Below are positions 52,515-61,124 of a stretch of 64,000 nt of DNA, piece by piece. Under the pieces are notes generated by a model. That model ran no database searches. It had not been told where the DNA came from and worked only from the letters and a program-made list of their open reading frames with translations. Numbering within the stretch: position 1 is the first letter of the stretch; the number at the start of each line of letters is the position of its first letter. Source of the stretch: Lacrimispora xylanolytica. GTDB lineage: Bacteria; Bacillota; Clostridia; Lachnospirales; Lachnospiraceae. The position numbers were made by a program, and so were the translations under genes. The DNA lies in assembly GCF_026723765.1 (NCBI RefSeq), contig NZ_CP113524.1, forward strand, positions 248,001 through 312,000, given 5' to 3'.

Positions 52515-53432
52515 GTGATACTAAGTGTCAGCAGGCGGACTGATATTCCCCGGTTTTATTCCGACTGGTTTTTTGAGCGGATAAAGGAGGGGTTTCTCTA
52601 TGTCAGAAATCCTATGAACAGCCGGCAGATCAGCAGGATTGATTTATCTCCGGAACAAGTGGAGCTTATTGTATTCTGGACAAAGGATCCCAGTCCAATG
52701 CTTGTCCGTCTTCCAGAGCTTAATGACATACCCTGCTATCTCCAGTTTACCTTAACCGGATATGGGCGGGATGTGGAACCGGGTCTGCCGGATAAACAGG
52801 AGTTGATCCGTGTATTTAAAGAGTTTTCTAAGGTCTTAGGACCGGATAGAATGGTGTGGCGATACGATCCTATTTTTATAAATGACCGGTATGAGGAGGC
52901 CTATCACCTTCGGGCATTTAAACAAATTGCCAGGGAGTTGAAAGGACATACGAATAAAGTGGTCATTTCATTTCTTGACTGGTACGGAAAAACAGCCCGT
53001 AACATGAAAGGCATAAAAGCAGAAGAGATGACGGAAGAAAGAATGCTTAGAATCAGCCGGGCGATGGCGGAGGTTGCAGGTTCCTGCCATATGAGGATTG
53101 AAGCGTGTGCAGAAACCGCTGATTTAAGCCAGGCCGGAGTCTCACGGGGTAGCTGTATCGATCCGGTCATGGTAGAAAAGATTCTTGGTGTACCAATCAA
53201 AGAGAAAAAAGATAGAAACCAGAGGGCGGAATGCGGCTGCTTAGAAAGTGTGGAAGTGGGTGCATATGACACTTGCCTCATGGGGTGTAAATACTGTTAT
53301 GCCAATGACAGTCAGCTTTCTGTGGAAAGAAAGACGGCTCTTTATGATGTTTACAGTCCTCTCCTATGCGGAAGGGTTGAAGAGGGTGATAAGATAACAG
53401 AGCGGAAAGCAGCGCTTATCAGGCAGAAATGA
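52515..53432 (+). CDS. DUF1848 protein with C-terminal iron-sulfur-type cysteine motif
   Basis: 305 residues. Start ILSVSRRTDIPRFYSDWFFERIKEG and the DWYGKTARNM and MRIEACAE segments fit DUF1848. Near the C-terminus it has CGCLESVEVGAYDTCLMGCKYCYAN, where CxxxCxYC resembles the cluster-binding loop of radical SAM enzymes such as spore photoproduct lyase, with two more cysteines (CGC) before it. Radical SAM loops normally sit near the N-terminus, so this is either a permuted fold or a separate cluster site. The GTG start follows AGAGGAGGAG. A hairpin terminator follows. Function unknown. Confidence 0.82.
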   Translation: MILSVSRRTDIPRFYSDWFFERIKEGFLYVRNPMNSRQISRIDLSPEQVELIVFWTKDPSPMLVRLPELNDIPCYLQFTLTGYGRDVEPGLPDKQELIRVFKEFSKVLGPDRMVWRYDPIFINDRYEEAYHLRAFKQIARELKGHTNKVVISFLDWYGKTARNMKGIKAEEMTEERMLRISRAMAEVAGSCHMRIEACAETADLSQAGVSRGSCIDPVMVEKILGVPIKEKKDRNQRAECGCLESVEVGAYDTCLMGCKYCYANDSQLSVERKTALYDVYSPLLCGRVEEGDKITERKAALIRQK

Positions 53433-53434
53433 AG

Positions 53435-53485
53435 AAGGAGCTTATGCATGACATGTAATTGTCATTTACGCATAAACTCCTTTTT
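53435..53485. terminator. Compound terminator between DUF1848 and superoxide reductase
   Basis: AAGGAG (53435-53440) pairs with CTCCTT near 53477, with inner pairs TTATGC/GCATAA and ATGACA/TGTCAT; T-run follows on the plus strand and A-rich DNA precedes. Confidence 0.75.
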
Positions 53486-53486
53486 C

Positions 53487-53879
53487 TTAAGCTTCTGTCT
53501 TCCAGAAACCATGAAGATTGCAATAGGCATAAGCAGCTTTCGGAGAATCGCCCTCTTCTAAGGTGAAATAAGCCACAGGCTCACAATCCTTATCAAGGTG
53601 GACTCTCATCTGGCAGCCGGCTGTTGTGAAAAGACTGACCCATGCAATGCTGTGCTCCTCAGACATGGGGTGGAAGATGCTTCCCACCTTGACGGTAACG
53701 TGGTTTCCGTTGGTCTCAATGACTGGTGCATGCTTTTCCTGCGCACCGTCAGAGGTGTTTGGCTCCAGGATGTCAAAGGGCTTTAAACTGTCAGGAATTG
53801 CAGCATTTGGGGCTCCTAAAATTGCTTCCATAATGATATTGTGGTTCTGGTCGGTCAAAAATACAGGTTCGTTCTTCAT
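53487..53879 (-). CDS. Superoxide reductase (desulfoferrodoxin C-terminal domain)
   Basis: 130 residues. Reduces superoxide to peroxide at a non-haem iron site with ligands from EKHAPVIE, GSIFHPMSEEHSIAW and CNLHGFW (four His, one Cys). The N-terminal desulforedoxin centre of full desulfoferrodoxin is missing its cysteines, so this is the one-iron neelaredoxin-like or class III type. It has its own GGAGG-led start and lies tail-to-tail with DUF1848. It complements the rubrerythrins and NADH oxidase of this window. Confidence 0.92.
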   Translation of the reverse strand: MKNEPVFLTDQNHNIIMEAILGAPNAAIPDSLKPFDILEPNTSDGAQEKHAPVIETNGNHVTVKVGSIFHPMSEEHSIAWVSLFTTAGCQMRVHLDKDCEPVAYFTLEEGDSPKAAYAYCNLHGFWKTEA

Positions 53880-53982
53880 GGAAATCCTCCAATCTTCTTG
53901 ATATCATTTATCAGAATTCCCAAAAGAAGTCAGAAACATAACACCAACTTTTTCCATTGACAGATCCTTAAATGAATTTACA

Positions 53983-55587
53983 TTATTTTTTGCTTCTGGC
54001 AAAATAAGAAGGGTACCAGGTCTGAAACCATTTTGTAAAAAGACCAAGAAGAACAGGCGTTATCGTATTTATAAGTATTAGAAAAATAGTCATCTTTGTA
54101 ACGAGTAAAAAGTAGGTCCATATTGGGGTGACAAGATACAAAACTCCCCAACAGGCAGTGAGAATCCGGTTGGTCTTAAGAAAGAGAGGATTGTTCAGAG
54201 CTTTATCTCCTCCGTATCCGTACTTGGAGTAGCTGGCAGTCAGAGGTTCTTTTAAGAATACAGTGATGCTCCACATGAGACCAAATAGCAGGTATGAGGC
54301 GGGAACCAGGATAGAGATGGACACGCCCATGATAGCCAGGATACCGATGATTGCTCCAAAAAGTCCGGAGAGGCATTCATAAATGGTGGTTTTATAATGG
54401 AAAGACAAAAAGGGAATTGCCACTCCTGCTACTATTCCAAGTGCGCCTCCAAGAACTGGATTTGCTGCCATGAAAAACCAGATAGGAAACCATGGGAGCA
54501 GCATTAACAGCATAAGACTTTTCTTTTCTGGTGCCTTTGGCTTTGTGGGAACTCCAAAATAATCATCCCAATGAATCATCAATTGAAAGTCACCCTCCAC
54601 ACGGTATTTTTGCTCCATCAGAGCTTTTTGACCGTCCGTTTCCCCTTTTGCGATACTCATCCATAGAGATAGTGGGGTTTCAATTTTAGTTGTATAAGGA
54701 ACAAAATCCTTTGTCAATACCTTTGCCCCAGTCCCAGTCAGCAAAATCTGGTATGTTTTATTGATATCACTGTAATTCATCTCCAGTACACGGTCTTTTG
54801 AGGACCAGGATTTGGGATTATAAAGAGCTGCCATTTGTTTTGTAAATGTAAGAGCAGGCTCAGAAAAAGGCTGTGTCTGATCTTTCGTGCCATCGTTTAA
54901 TCCCCAGCTTTCATTGGCCGCCTGTTCAAACATCTCTCTTGGAAGAAGAAGCTGGCAAAGGCCCTGTTTTGTCTCTGGTGTAATATTTCCCAAAGCAAAT
55001 TCTGCACCAGCCGCCCGTACCAGTGAAAGATACTCTTCCGTTCGATTTTTAAGTTCCGGAACCCGAAACAGCTCTCCCTGACCGCTGGTTATGGATTCAT
55101 AATTTCCCTTGCCCAGATAATGGTCAAATTGGAGGAACACAGAGTCGTAATTGCCCTGTGAGGTATAAAAGCCACAGGTGGAAATTAAGAGCCAGCGTTT
55201 GCCTGACAAATCATATCTGGGTGGGTGAGAGCCGGTGTCGGAATCTTCTGTCATATAAGGAAGAGACATTGGGAGCTGGCGGTCCATTAAGGCCTTAAGT
55301 TTTGATGGGAGACCGTAATAGTAGAGAGGAAAGCTCCAGATAATGAAATCCGCTGCCAGTATTTTATCAATGACAGATGCCATATCATCAGAGATACAGC
55401 ATTTTCCCGGAGTCTTGTTCCAGCAATGAAAACAGCCGGTGCAAGGCTTAATATCCATCCTATAAACGGGAAGTATTTCTTTGTTTATGGAGATGGTTTC
55501 GTCCATGCCTTCTAAAAATGCATTGGTAAGCCTCATGGTATTGCTCTTTTCGCCTCTTGGACTTCCGTTTAACACCAGTACATTCAT
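53983..55587 (-). CDS. Flavodoxin-like FMN reductase fused to a membrane domain
   Basis: 534 residues. The N-terminal part (1-200, MNVLVLNGSPRGEKSNT, WSFPLYYYGLPSKLKALMDR) is a multimeric flavodoxin/NADPH-dependent FMN reductase with the cysteine segment CTGCFHCWNKTPGKCCISDD. A middle stretch (about 200-370) has no family I recognise. The last 160 residues hold about four membrane spans. ATG 55587 is chosen by GGAGGAAAT; it overlaps the padR stop by 4 bases. A membrane-bound flavoprotein under PadR control suggests quinone or xenobiotic reduction, which is inference. Confidence 0.82.
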   Translation of the reverse strand: MNVLVLNGSPRGEKSNTMRLTNAFLEGMDETISINKEILPVYRMDIKPCTGCFHCWNKTPGKCCISDDMASVIDKILAADFIIWSFPLYYYGLPSKLKALMDRQLPMSLPYMTEDSDTGSHPPRYDLSGKRWLLISTCGFYTSQGNYDSVFLQFDHYLGKGNYESITSGQGELFRVPELKNRTEEYLSLVRAAGAEFALGNITPETKQGLCQLLLPREMFEQAANESWGLNDGTKDQTQPFSEPALTFTKQMAALYNPKSWSSKDRVLEMNYSDINKTYQILLTGTGAKVLTKDFVPYTTKIETPLSLWMSIAKGETDGQKALMEQKYRVEGDFQLMIHWDDYFGVPTKPKAPEKKSLMLLMLLPWFPIWFFMAANPVLGGALGIVAGVAIPFLSFHYKTTIYECLSGLFGAIIGILAIMGVSISILVPASYLLFGLMWSITVFLKEPLTASYSKYGYGGDKALNNPLFLKTNRILTACWGVLYLVTPIWTYFLLVTKMTIFLILINTITPVLLGLFTKWFQTWYPSYFARSKK

Positions 55588-56132
55588 TGGATTTCCTCCA
55601 TTTTCTTTATGCTTCGGTTGGCCCAGTCTATGCACATCTTAATATAGCTGTAGCCGAAATCCGCAGTCAGCTTCCAGTACAGAGTTTCCCTTTCATCAAC
55701 GAGTTCGCCGTACTGTTCTGTAGTTTTCGGGACATGGCTCAGCTCGTCTGAGTATGCTTCACAGTCCCGGATAAATTCCTTTAACATGGCAATGTTCTCT
55801 TCTGGAGCCCGGCAGCCGGAAAAAAACACTTTCATTAAGAATGCGTTCTTGGACCCTTTGTTAAATTCATTATTTTCTTTGGAGAGCCAGGATAAAAACT
55901 CTCTCTTTCCTTCTTCTGTAATGGTATAAAGCTTTTTGCTGGGTTTGTCTGTCTGAACGATGATTTCACAGGTCACAAATTCCTTTTTCTCCAGCTTGTT
56001 TAATTCTAAGTATATGTGGCTGGCCTGAGCGTACCAAAAAAAACGTATGGATGAACTAAAGGCTTTGGCTAATTCGTAGCCAGTCATGCTTCCGTAGGAA
56101 AGAAAGCCAAGAATGCTGTGGGACAGGGACAT
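55584..56132 (-). CDS. PadR-family transcriptional regulator
   Basis: 182 residues. Winged-helix DNA-binding domain (1-85: HSILGFLSYGSMTGYELAKAF, YLELNKLEKKEFVTCEI) and a C-terminal Vir-type helical dimer domain. AGGAGGT-like site (GGAGGTGC) precedes ATG 56132. It leads the flavoprotein gene with an ATGA overlap, so it probably represses its own operon, with release by a phenolic or cationic compound as in other PadR systems. The effector is unknown. Confidence 0.93.
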   Translation of the reverse strand: MSLSHSILGFLSYGSMTGYELAKAFSSSIRFFWYAQASHIYLELNKLEKKEFVTCEIIVQTDKPSKKLYTITEEGKREFLSWLSKENNEFNKGSKNAFLMKVFFSGCRAPEENIAMLKEFIRDCEAYSDELSHVPKTTEQYGELVDERETLYWKLTADFGYSYIKMCIDWANRSIKKMEEIQ

Positions 56133-56292
56133 AAGTGCACCTCCATTTATAGTATAAAATTATACTATGATAATATTATGATAAAGTCAAGAATAATCTT
56201 CTTAATTTTATTAAATTTTTTAGATAACTTAGAAAACTTCTCTTGACAAAAAGGCAGAAATCTTGTAAAATTACTCGTGTTCCAAGCGGTTA

Positions 56293-56365
<73 letters not shown>

Positions 56366-56404
56366 TTGTGCATCTGGCACACTTAAAGTAATTTAATATT
56401 CCAT

Positions 56405-56475
56405 GCGGGTGTAGTTCAATGGTAGAACACTAGCCTTCCAAGCTAGATACGTGGGTTCGATTCCCATCACCCGCT
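56405..56475 (+). tRNA. tRNA-Gly (TCC)
   Basis: 71 bases. Acceptor GCGGGTG pairs with CACCCGC, anticodon loop CTTCCAA with anticodon TCC, T loop TTCGATT, discriminator T at 56475. CCA not encoded. It follows tRNA-Phe by 39 bases, so the two share a transcript. Confidence 0.97.
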
Positions 56476-56489
56476 TTTTTCATGCCCGT

Positions 56490-56540
56490 AGACCGGTGAT
56501 ATGAGATTTCCTTTGAAGTCTGATATCACCGGTCTTTTTA
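56490..56540 (+). terminator. Terminator after the tRNA pair
   Basis: AGACCGGTGATAT (56490-56502) pairs perfectly with ATATCACCGGTCT (56523-56535), followed by TTTTT. Confidence 0.92.
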
Positions 56541-57024
56541 CATGTTAGAGGACGGTGTCAATAACAATTAACGTCCATTCCAGACTGCTTACCTCCCTTT
56601 TGTAAGTATAGGGGGCAGGCCATTGTGATTGCCTGTCCTGGATTGGGAAAAATGTAACAATCCCCATGGCAAAGTGAGAAAGTTGGATCGATAGCATTAA
56701 ATATTTATAAAAAATATGGATAGCTTATTATGTTTCTAAAAAAATACAATCCAAATACTACGACTTCATGTGGTTTTAGGTATAAGTGTTGTTAAAAAAG
56801 TATCAAACCATCCATAAGGAAAACAGGGATAAAGCCATCACAATTGAGACAAGGCTGACAAAATAAAAACGATTCCTCTCTTAAGAAACCTCATAAAGGC
56901 GAAGAGTTTTCAATCATAACTCCATGCAAGCTTGAAAAAAACAAAGAAATAGTCCAAGGCTTCGTGAAATAAAAAACAGAGTAAGACAAATAAATATCAA
57001 TCCTATGTGAAATTATTAATTAAA
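56541..57024. other. Gene-free AT-rich stretch before the aldehyde dehydrogenase
   Basis: About 480 bases with no supported reading frame on either strand, no tRNA and no clear repeat. A purine-rich block (GGGGGCAGGC near 56610) and scattered short frames of 20 codons or fewer are all I see. It may be decayed coding sequence or a long upstream control region. Confidence 0.5.
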
Positions 57025-57052
57025 TTGACAGAATCAATCTCCGGCATATAAT
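57025..57052 (+). promoter_or_regulatory. Sigma-A promoter of the aldehyde dehydrogenase gene
   Basis: TTGACA (57025-57030), 16 bases, TATAAT (57047-57052); both hexamers are perfect. Start near 57059, leader about 67 bases. Confidence 0.88.
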
Positions 57053-57125
57053 GAACAGTACAGAAGCCAACCAGCTTTAATGGTTGCAGACACATATATG
57101 AAATATGGAAAGGAGATTTAGCAAT

Positions 57126-58613
57126 ATGGTGAACATAGAACTTCAAAAAAAATATCAACTCTTTATAGGAGGACAGTGGAAGGACGCTTCCGATGGGAAG
57201 ACCTTCAAGACCACATCTCCTGCTGACGGATCCCTTCTCGCAGAATGTGCAGAAGCAACAAAAGAGGACGTAGATGAAGCGGTAAAAGAGGCCTGGAAGG
57301 CATTTGAAACATGGAAGCATGTCTCCGTGAAAGAAAGAGCCGCTATTTTAAATAAAATTGCAGATATCATTGATGAGAATAAAGAGCACCTTGCAATGGT
57401 GGAAACTTTAGATAACGGAAAGCCAATCAGAGAGACACTAAACGTAGATATTCCTCTGGCAGCCCAGCACTTTAGATACTTTGCAGGCTGTATTCTGGCA
57501 GATGAGGGCACTGCTAACATCATGGATGGGAATACTTTAAGTCTGATTTTAAGAGAACCAATTGGTGTGGTAGGTCAGATTGTTCCCTGGAACTTCCCGT
57601 TCTTAATGGCTTCCTGGAAGCTGGCACCCGTACTTGCAAGCGGTTGCTGTACGGTATTTAAAACCTCCAGTACAACTCCGTTAAGTGTTCTGGAGTTAGC
57701 GAGACTGATTGAGGATGTCATTCCGGCTGGTGTATTTAACGTAATCACAGGTGCCGGTTCCAAATCAGGACAGTATATGTTAGAGCATGAGGGCTTCCGT
57801 AAGCTCGCATTTACAGGATCAACAGAAGTAGGAAGAAGTGTGGCTCTGGCTGCGGCTGAAAAGCTCATTCCTGCTACCTTAGAGCTGGGCGGAAAGTCAG
57901 CAAATATCTTTTTTGAGGACTGTGACTGGGAGATGGCTATGGACGGAATCCAGCTTGGAATCCTGTTTAACCAGGGCCAGGTATGCTGTGCAGGCTCCAG
58001 AGTCTTTGTTCAGGAAAGCATTTACGACAAGTTTGTAGAAGAAGCAGTAAAGCGCTTTAATCAGGTGAAGGTAGGTCTTCCATGGGAAGAAGATACCCAG
58101 ATGGGAAGCCAGGTCAACAATGGCCAGTTAAAGAAGATTTTAAGCTATATAGATATAGCCAAATCTGAAGGTGCTACCGTCCTTTGCGGAGGAGAAAAGT
58201 TAGATGATAACGGACTGGAAAGCGGAGCTTTCATGAAACCGACTCTCCTTGGCAATGTAACCAATGATATGAGAGTGGCGCAGGAAGAAATCTTCGGGCC
58301 AGTGGCAAGTATCATTAAGTTCAAGACAGAAGATGAAGTAGTAAAAATGGCAAACGACAGTGAATTCGGTCTAGGCGGAGCCGTATGGACCAGAGACATT
58401 AACCGCGCCATCCGGGTAGCAAGATCCGTGGAAACAGGACGTATGTGGGTCAATACCTATAACAGCATTCCTGAGGGCGCACCCTTTGGCGGCGTTAAGA
58501 CTTCCGGTATCGGCCGTGAGACTCATAAGGTAATGCTGGAGCATTATACTCAGATGAAGAATATCATAATTAACTTAAGTGAGACTCCATCTGGTTTCTA
58601 TCCTAAAAGGTAA
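57126..58613 (+). CDS. NAD(P)-dependent aldehyde dehydrogenase
   Basis: 495 residues, classical ALDH superfamily length. Oxidises aldehydes to acids, without CoA. Motifs: GQIVPWNFPFLMASWKL, FTGSTEVGR, LELGGKSANIFF (general base Glu) and NQGQVCCAGSRVFV (catalytic Cys), EEIFGPVASI and the C-terminal PFGGVKTSGIGRE. ATG 57126 follows AAAGGAG by 11 bases; in-frame ATG 57105 would lie before the site. It resembles betaine- or lactaldehyde-type enzymes but the substrate cannot be fixed. A monocistronic unit with a strong promoter and a terminator at 58679. Confidence 0.95.
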   Translation: MVNIELQKKYQLFIGGQWKDASDGKTFKTTSPADGSLLAECAEATKEDVDEAVKEAWKAFETWKHVSVKERAAILNKIADIIDENKEHLAMVETLDNGKPIRETLNVDIPLAAQHFRYFAGCILADEGTANIMDGNTLSLILREPIGVVGQIVPWNFPFLMASWKLAPVLASGCCTVFKTSSTTPLSVLELARLIEDVIPAGVFNVITGAGSKSGQYMLEHEGFRKLAFTGSTEVGRSVALAAAEKLIPATLELGGKSANIFFEDCDWEMAMDGIQLGILFNQGQVCCAGSRVFVQESIYDKFVEEAVKRFNQVKVGLPWEEDTQMGSQVNNGQLKKILSYIDIAKSEGATVLCGGEKLDDNGLESGAFMKPTLLGNVTNDMRVAQEEIFGPVASIIKFKTEDEVVKMANDSEFGLGGAVWTRDINRAIRVARSVETGRMWVNTYNSIPEGAPFGGVKTSGIGRETHKVMLEHYTQMKNIIINLSETPSGFYPKR

Positions 58614-58678
58614 AGCCTGTCTCCCTGAAATCAAAGAGTTTCTCAATGGTTGAATGAAAAGGCGGACATGGTGACATC

Positions 58679-58715
58679 AAAAAAACCGTAGGACATAAAA
58701 TCCTGCGGTTTTTTT
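58679..58715. terminator. Bidirectional terminator
   Basis: AAAAACCGTAGGA (58681-58693) pairs with TCCTGCGGTTTTT (58701-58713; one T-G), A-rich before and T-rich after; shared by the aldehyde dehydrogenase and the opposing AraC fusion gene. Confidence 0.85.
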
Positions 58716-58738
58716 GATTGTTTCAGTATTACCACTTT

Positions 58739-60688
58739 TTATTTGGTTTCAAGTACAGCATGTACGATGATATCCAACTGCGTCGTCATAGATATGATGT
58801 CGTTGAACCAGAAGAGATTCTTAGATGCTTTTATAAGCCTTCCCTCTTTAACCGCGGGTAAATTGTTCCATACAGGATTGTCTGATAACAGTTGATCATC
58901 TGTATTTAAAAGAATATAATCACCTACATATTCCGGCATGGCTTCAAAGGAAAGATCAGCTTGTCCGGTTGATTTGAAATCTTCTGTTTCAAAAACAGCC
59001 TGAAGCTTTTCGGGGGCGGGAAAACCAAGAAAATCATAGACAAGTCTGCCTCCTCGTCCACCCTGAAATGCCCTAAGAAAGCCATCCCGAATGTCAACAC
59101 AGATAAAACTTTTCTGAAGCAGTCCTGCTTTTTCCAGCTCTGCTTTTGAAGATGCCAGCTTTTCATCAAACGTCTGAATCAGTTCTTCCGCTTTTTCTGA
59201 GCGGTTAAACACATCTCCGAAAAACCGCAGTCTTTCCCGGTAGTCCATGCTAAAATAGTCACTTGCCAGGGTTGGAGCTATTTTAGAGAGCTTCTCATAG
59301 GTTTGCTCATCCTCGGTGTTCCATAAGATGAGGTCTGGGTCCAGTGCCATGATTTCTTCCTCGTTGATGGAAAATGCATCAATCACGGAAACCTCCTGTG
59401 TCTGAGGTTCAAAGGCGGAGCCGGTATTGAATGAGGTGGCTACTGGGGTCACACCAAGTGCCAGTAAATCTCCCTGTACGAAAATGACTACCACACGTTT
59501 CGGATCTGCCGGTATTTCCACGTCTCCATATTTCATATGTATCGTTTTGGTTTCTGGAGTTCCCTTCTTATTGGCCTCTGCCTTCGGTGTTTCTGTTGCC
59601 ACCTCTGAGATTTGTGCAGATTCTGTGGTTTTTGTATTTACGGGTTGGGTACTGCAGGCCGACACCATCAGCATAAGCGACACAGCAGCCATGATAACTG
59701 CTTTGTTTCGTATCTGTCTAAACATTAAACTTGCTCCTTTATCTTCGAGTTTGTCATAACTAACCATACGTTCCTCATTATAAGGAAAGGAAATCAGGTT
59801 TCCAATGGAGTAATCTATCATGTTGGATTGTGAAGTCTCTCTATATTTGCCTGGAGCCAACCCTATATTTTTCATGAATAAGCGATATAAGCTGTATTCG
59901 TCGGCAAAACCGTAATGCAGGGCAATCTCCCGAACGGAAGCATTGCTGGTCTCCAGACATTTCTTTGCAGCGTCTAATCGTTTCTTAATCAGGTAATTCT
60001 GGGGAGCCATACCAATCTGCTGCTTAAAGCTCCTGTGAAAATGGCTGTAGCTGACGCCAAGTACCTGGCACAGCTCCTGAATGACAATTGCTTCACGGTA
60101 ATGGGAATCCAGATACCTCCTTGCCATGGAAATGATATCCGGCTGGAACACCTGAATGTTACCCTTTTCCAACTCCTCATAAATCTCGTAGACAAAGCGG
60201 TAAAAGGCTGCTTTTCCGTAAAATACATTTAAAGGCGTGGGGCCTTTCCATTTTTCATACATCTTGCACAGCTCCTCTGAGAAAAAAAGAGGATTATGGG
60301 GCTTAAATCCGTACTGCTGACGAAAGGGATTCACTTCTTTTATCAACCGAAGATATTCTCCCCTGTGAAATACAGGTTCTCCGGCTTTATAAAAGACCAT
60401 GTAATATTCCAGCCAGCCGCCATGGGCCTTAATGCTTAATTCTGTTCCCTTGCCCCCGTGAAACAGCCCAAAACGTTCCATGTTGTATGCGGTATTATTT
60501 AGCACGACCTCCGCTTTTTCACCGCAGGTGAAGAGAAATGTACTGGCAGGAAGGAGATAGTTACACAAGGGTTGCTCTGGTGAAATTAAATTATGACGGA
60601 TATCTAAAAGAGAAATGGCTGCCCGATTCCATAGATCAATTGCGGCAGACAGGTTCTCATGGGGAAAAGCGGTCTCATTGTTGTTCAT
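58739..60688 (-). CDS. AraC regulator fused in frame to a lipoprotein-type siderophore-binding protein
   Basis: 649 codons without a stop. Residues 1-170 are a cupin-like sensor, about 190-290 an AraC double helix-turn-helix (IQELCQVLGVSYSHFHRSFKQ, REIALHYGFADEYSLYRLF). At residue 322 a lipoprotein signal begins (MFRQIRNKAVIMAAVSLMLMV, lipobox VSAC, Cys345), then a full FepB/FeuA-type iron-siderophore binding protein (about 375-649). Full-length translation would give a regulator with its DNA-binding part inside and its binding domain outside. AAAGGAG 8 bases before codon 322 can also start a separate 328-residue lipoprotein. Bacillus Btr has AraC plus binding domain but no signal. No ABC permease genes are visible next to it. 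Confidence 0.85.
   Translation of the reverse strand: MNNNETAFPHENLSAAIDLWNRAAISLLDIRHNLISPEQPLCNYLLPASTFLFTCGEKAEVVLNNTAYNMERFGLFHGGKGTELSIKAHGGWLEYYMVFYKAGEPVFHRGEYLRLIKEVNPFRQQYGFKPHNPLFFSEELCKMYEKWKGPTPLNVFYGKAAFYRFVYEIYEELEKGNIQVFQPDIISMARRYLDSHYREAIVIQELCQVLGVSYSHFHRSFKQQIGMAPQNYLIKKRLDAAKKCLETSNASVREIALHYGFADEYSLYRLFMKNIGLAPGKYRETSQSNMIDYSIGNLISFPYNEERMVSYDKLEDKGASLMFRQIRNKAVIMAAVSLMLMVSACSTQPVNTKTTESAQISEVATETPKAEANKKGTPETKTIHMKYGDVEIPADPKRVVVIFVQGDLLALGVTPVATSFNTGSAFEPQTQEVSVIDAFSINEEEIMALDPDLILWNTEDEQTYEKLSKIAPTLASDYFSMDYRERLRFFGDVFNRSEKAEELIQTFDEKLASSKAELEKAGLLQKSFICVDIRDGFLRAFQGGRGGRLVYDFLGFPAPEKLQAVFETEDFKSTGQADLSFEAMPEYVGDYILLNTDDQLLSDNPVWNNLPAVKEGRLIKASKNLFWFNDIISMTTQLDIIVHAVLETK
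59725..59740 (-). promoter_or_regulatory. Internal ribosome site and start within the AraC-lipoprotein gene
   Basis: AAAGGAG (59740 down to 59734) then 8 bases then ATG at 59725, in frame. It is the same motif and spacing as at the gene's own start (AAAGGAG, 8 bases, ATG 60688). The product from here, 58739-59725, is a complete 328-residue lipoprotein. Confidence 0.8.
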
Positions 60689-61124
60689 ATTGGATGCTCC
60701 TTTGAAAAGAGAATCGAGAAAAGGTTAGATTAAACTAACTACTCTTCCGATTCTAACACACTGCCCAGGAATTGTATAGAGAATACGTGTTTGTATCAGG
60801 AATGGTTTCTTATTATTGAACTGGAATTACCAGTAGATGCGGACAGGTTCAAGCAAGAAACATATACTTGTATGCAATCTCTTTAAAAATGATTGTGAGA
60901 TATAAAAGTAGAATGAGCTTGGATGCAAAAATAATTCTTAAAAATATAGTAAAAATGTTCATAATATAGTTGATTTATGTATAAATATGTGATATGTTTT
61001 ACAAAAGAGCATTGATAATGTATTGGAATAAAAACATAAAGTGAAAAAATTATGTGCATCAACCGGGATACTGATGTGCAATTTGTGATATTACATAAGA
61101 AACGTGTTCAGGGAGGCCAAACCA
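60689..61124. other. Divergent control region between the AraC fusion and gntR
   Basis: About 436 AT-rich bases with no supported gene. It must hold promoters for both genes. TTGTATGCAA (60868-60877) is a near-palindrome like the operators of FadR-subfamily GntR regulators, but it lies about 250 bases from gntR and may be chance. No other structure was recognised. Confidence 0.45.

Noticed and set aside
60868-60877. TTGTATGCAA as operator of the GntR regulator
   Set aside because: Single copy, about 250 bases upstream of the gene, with a mismatch; kept only as a note in the intergenic entry.
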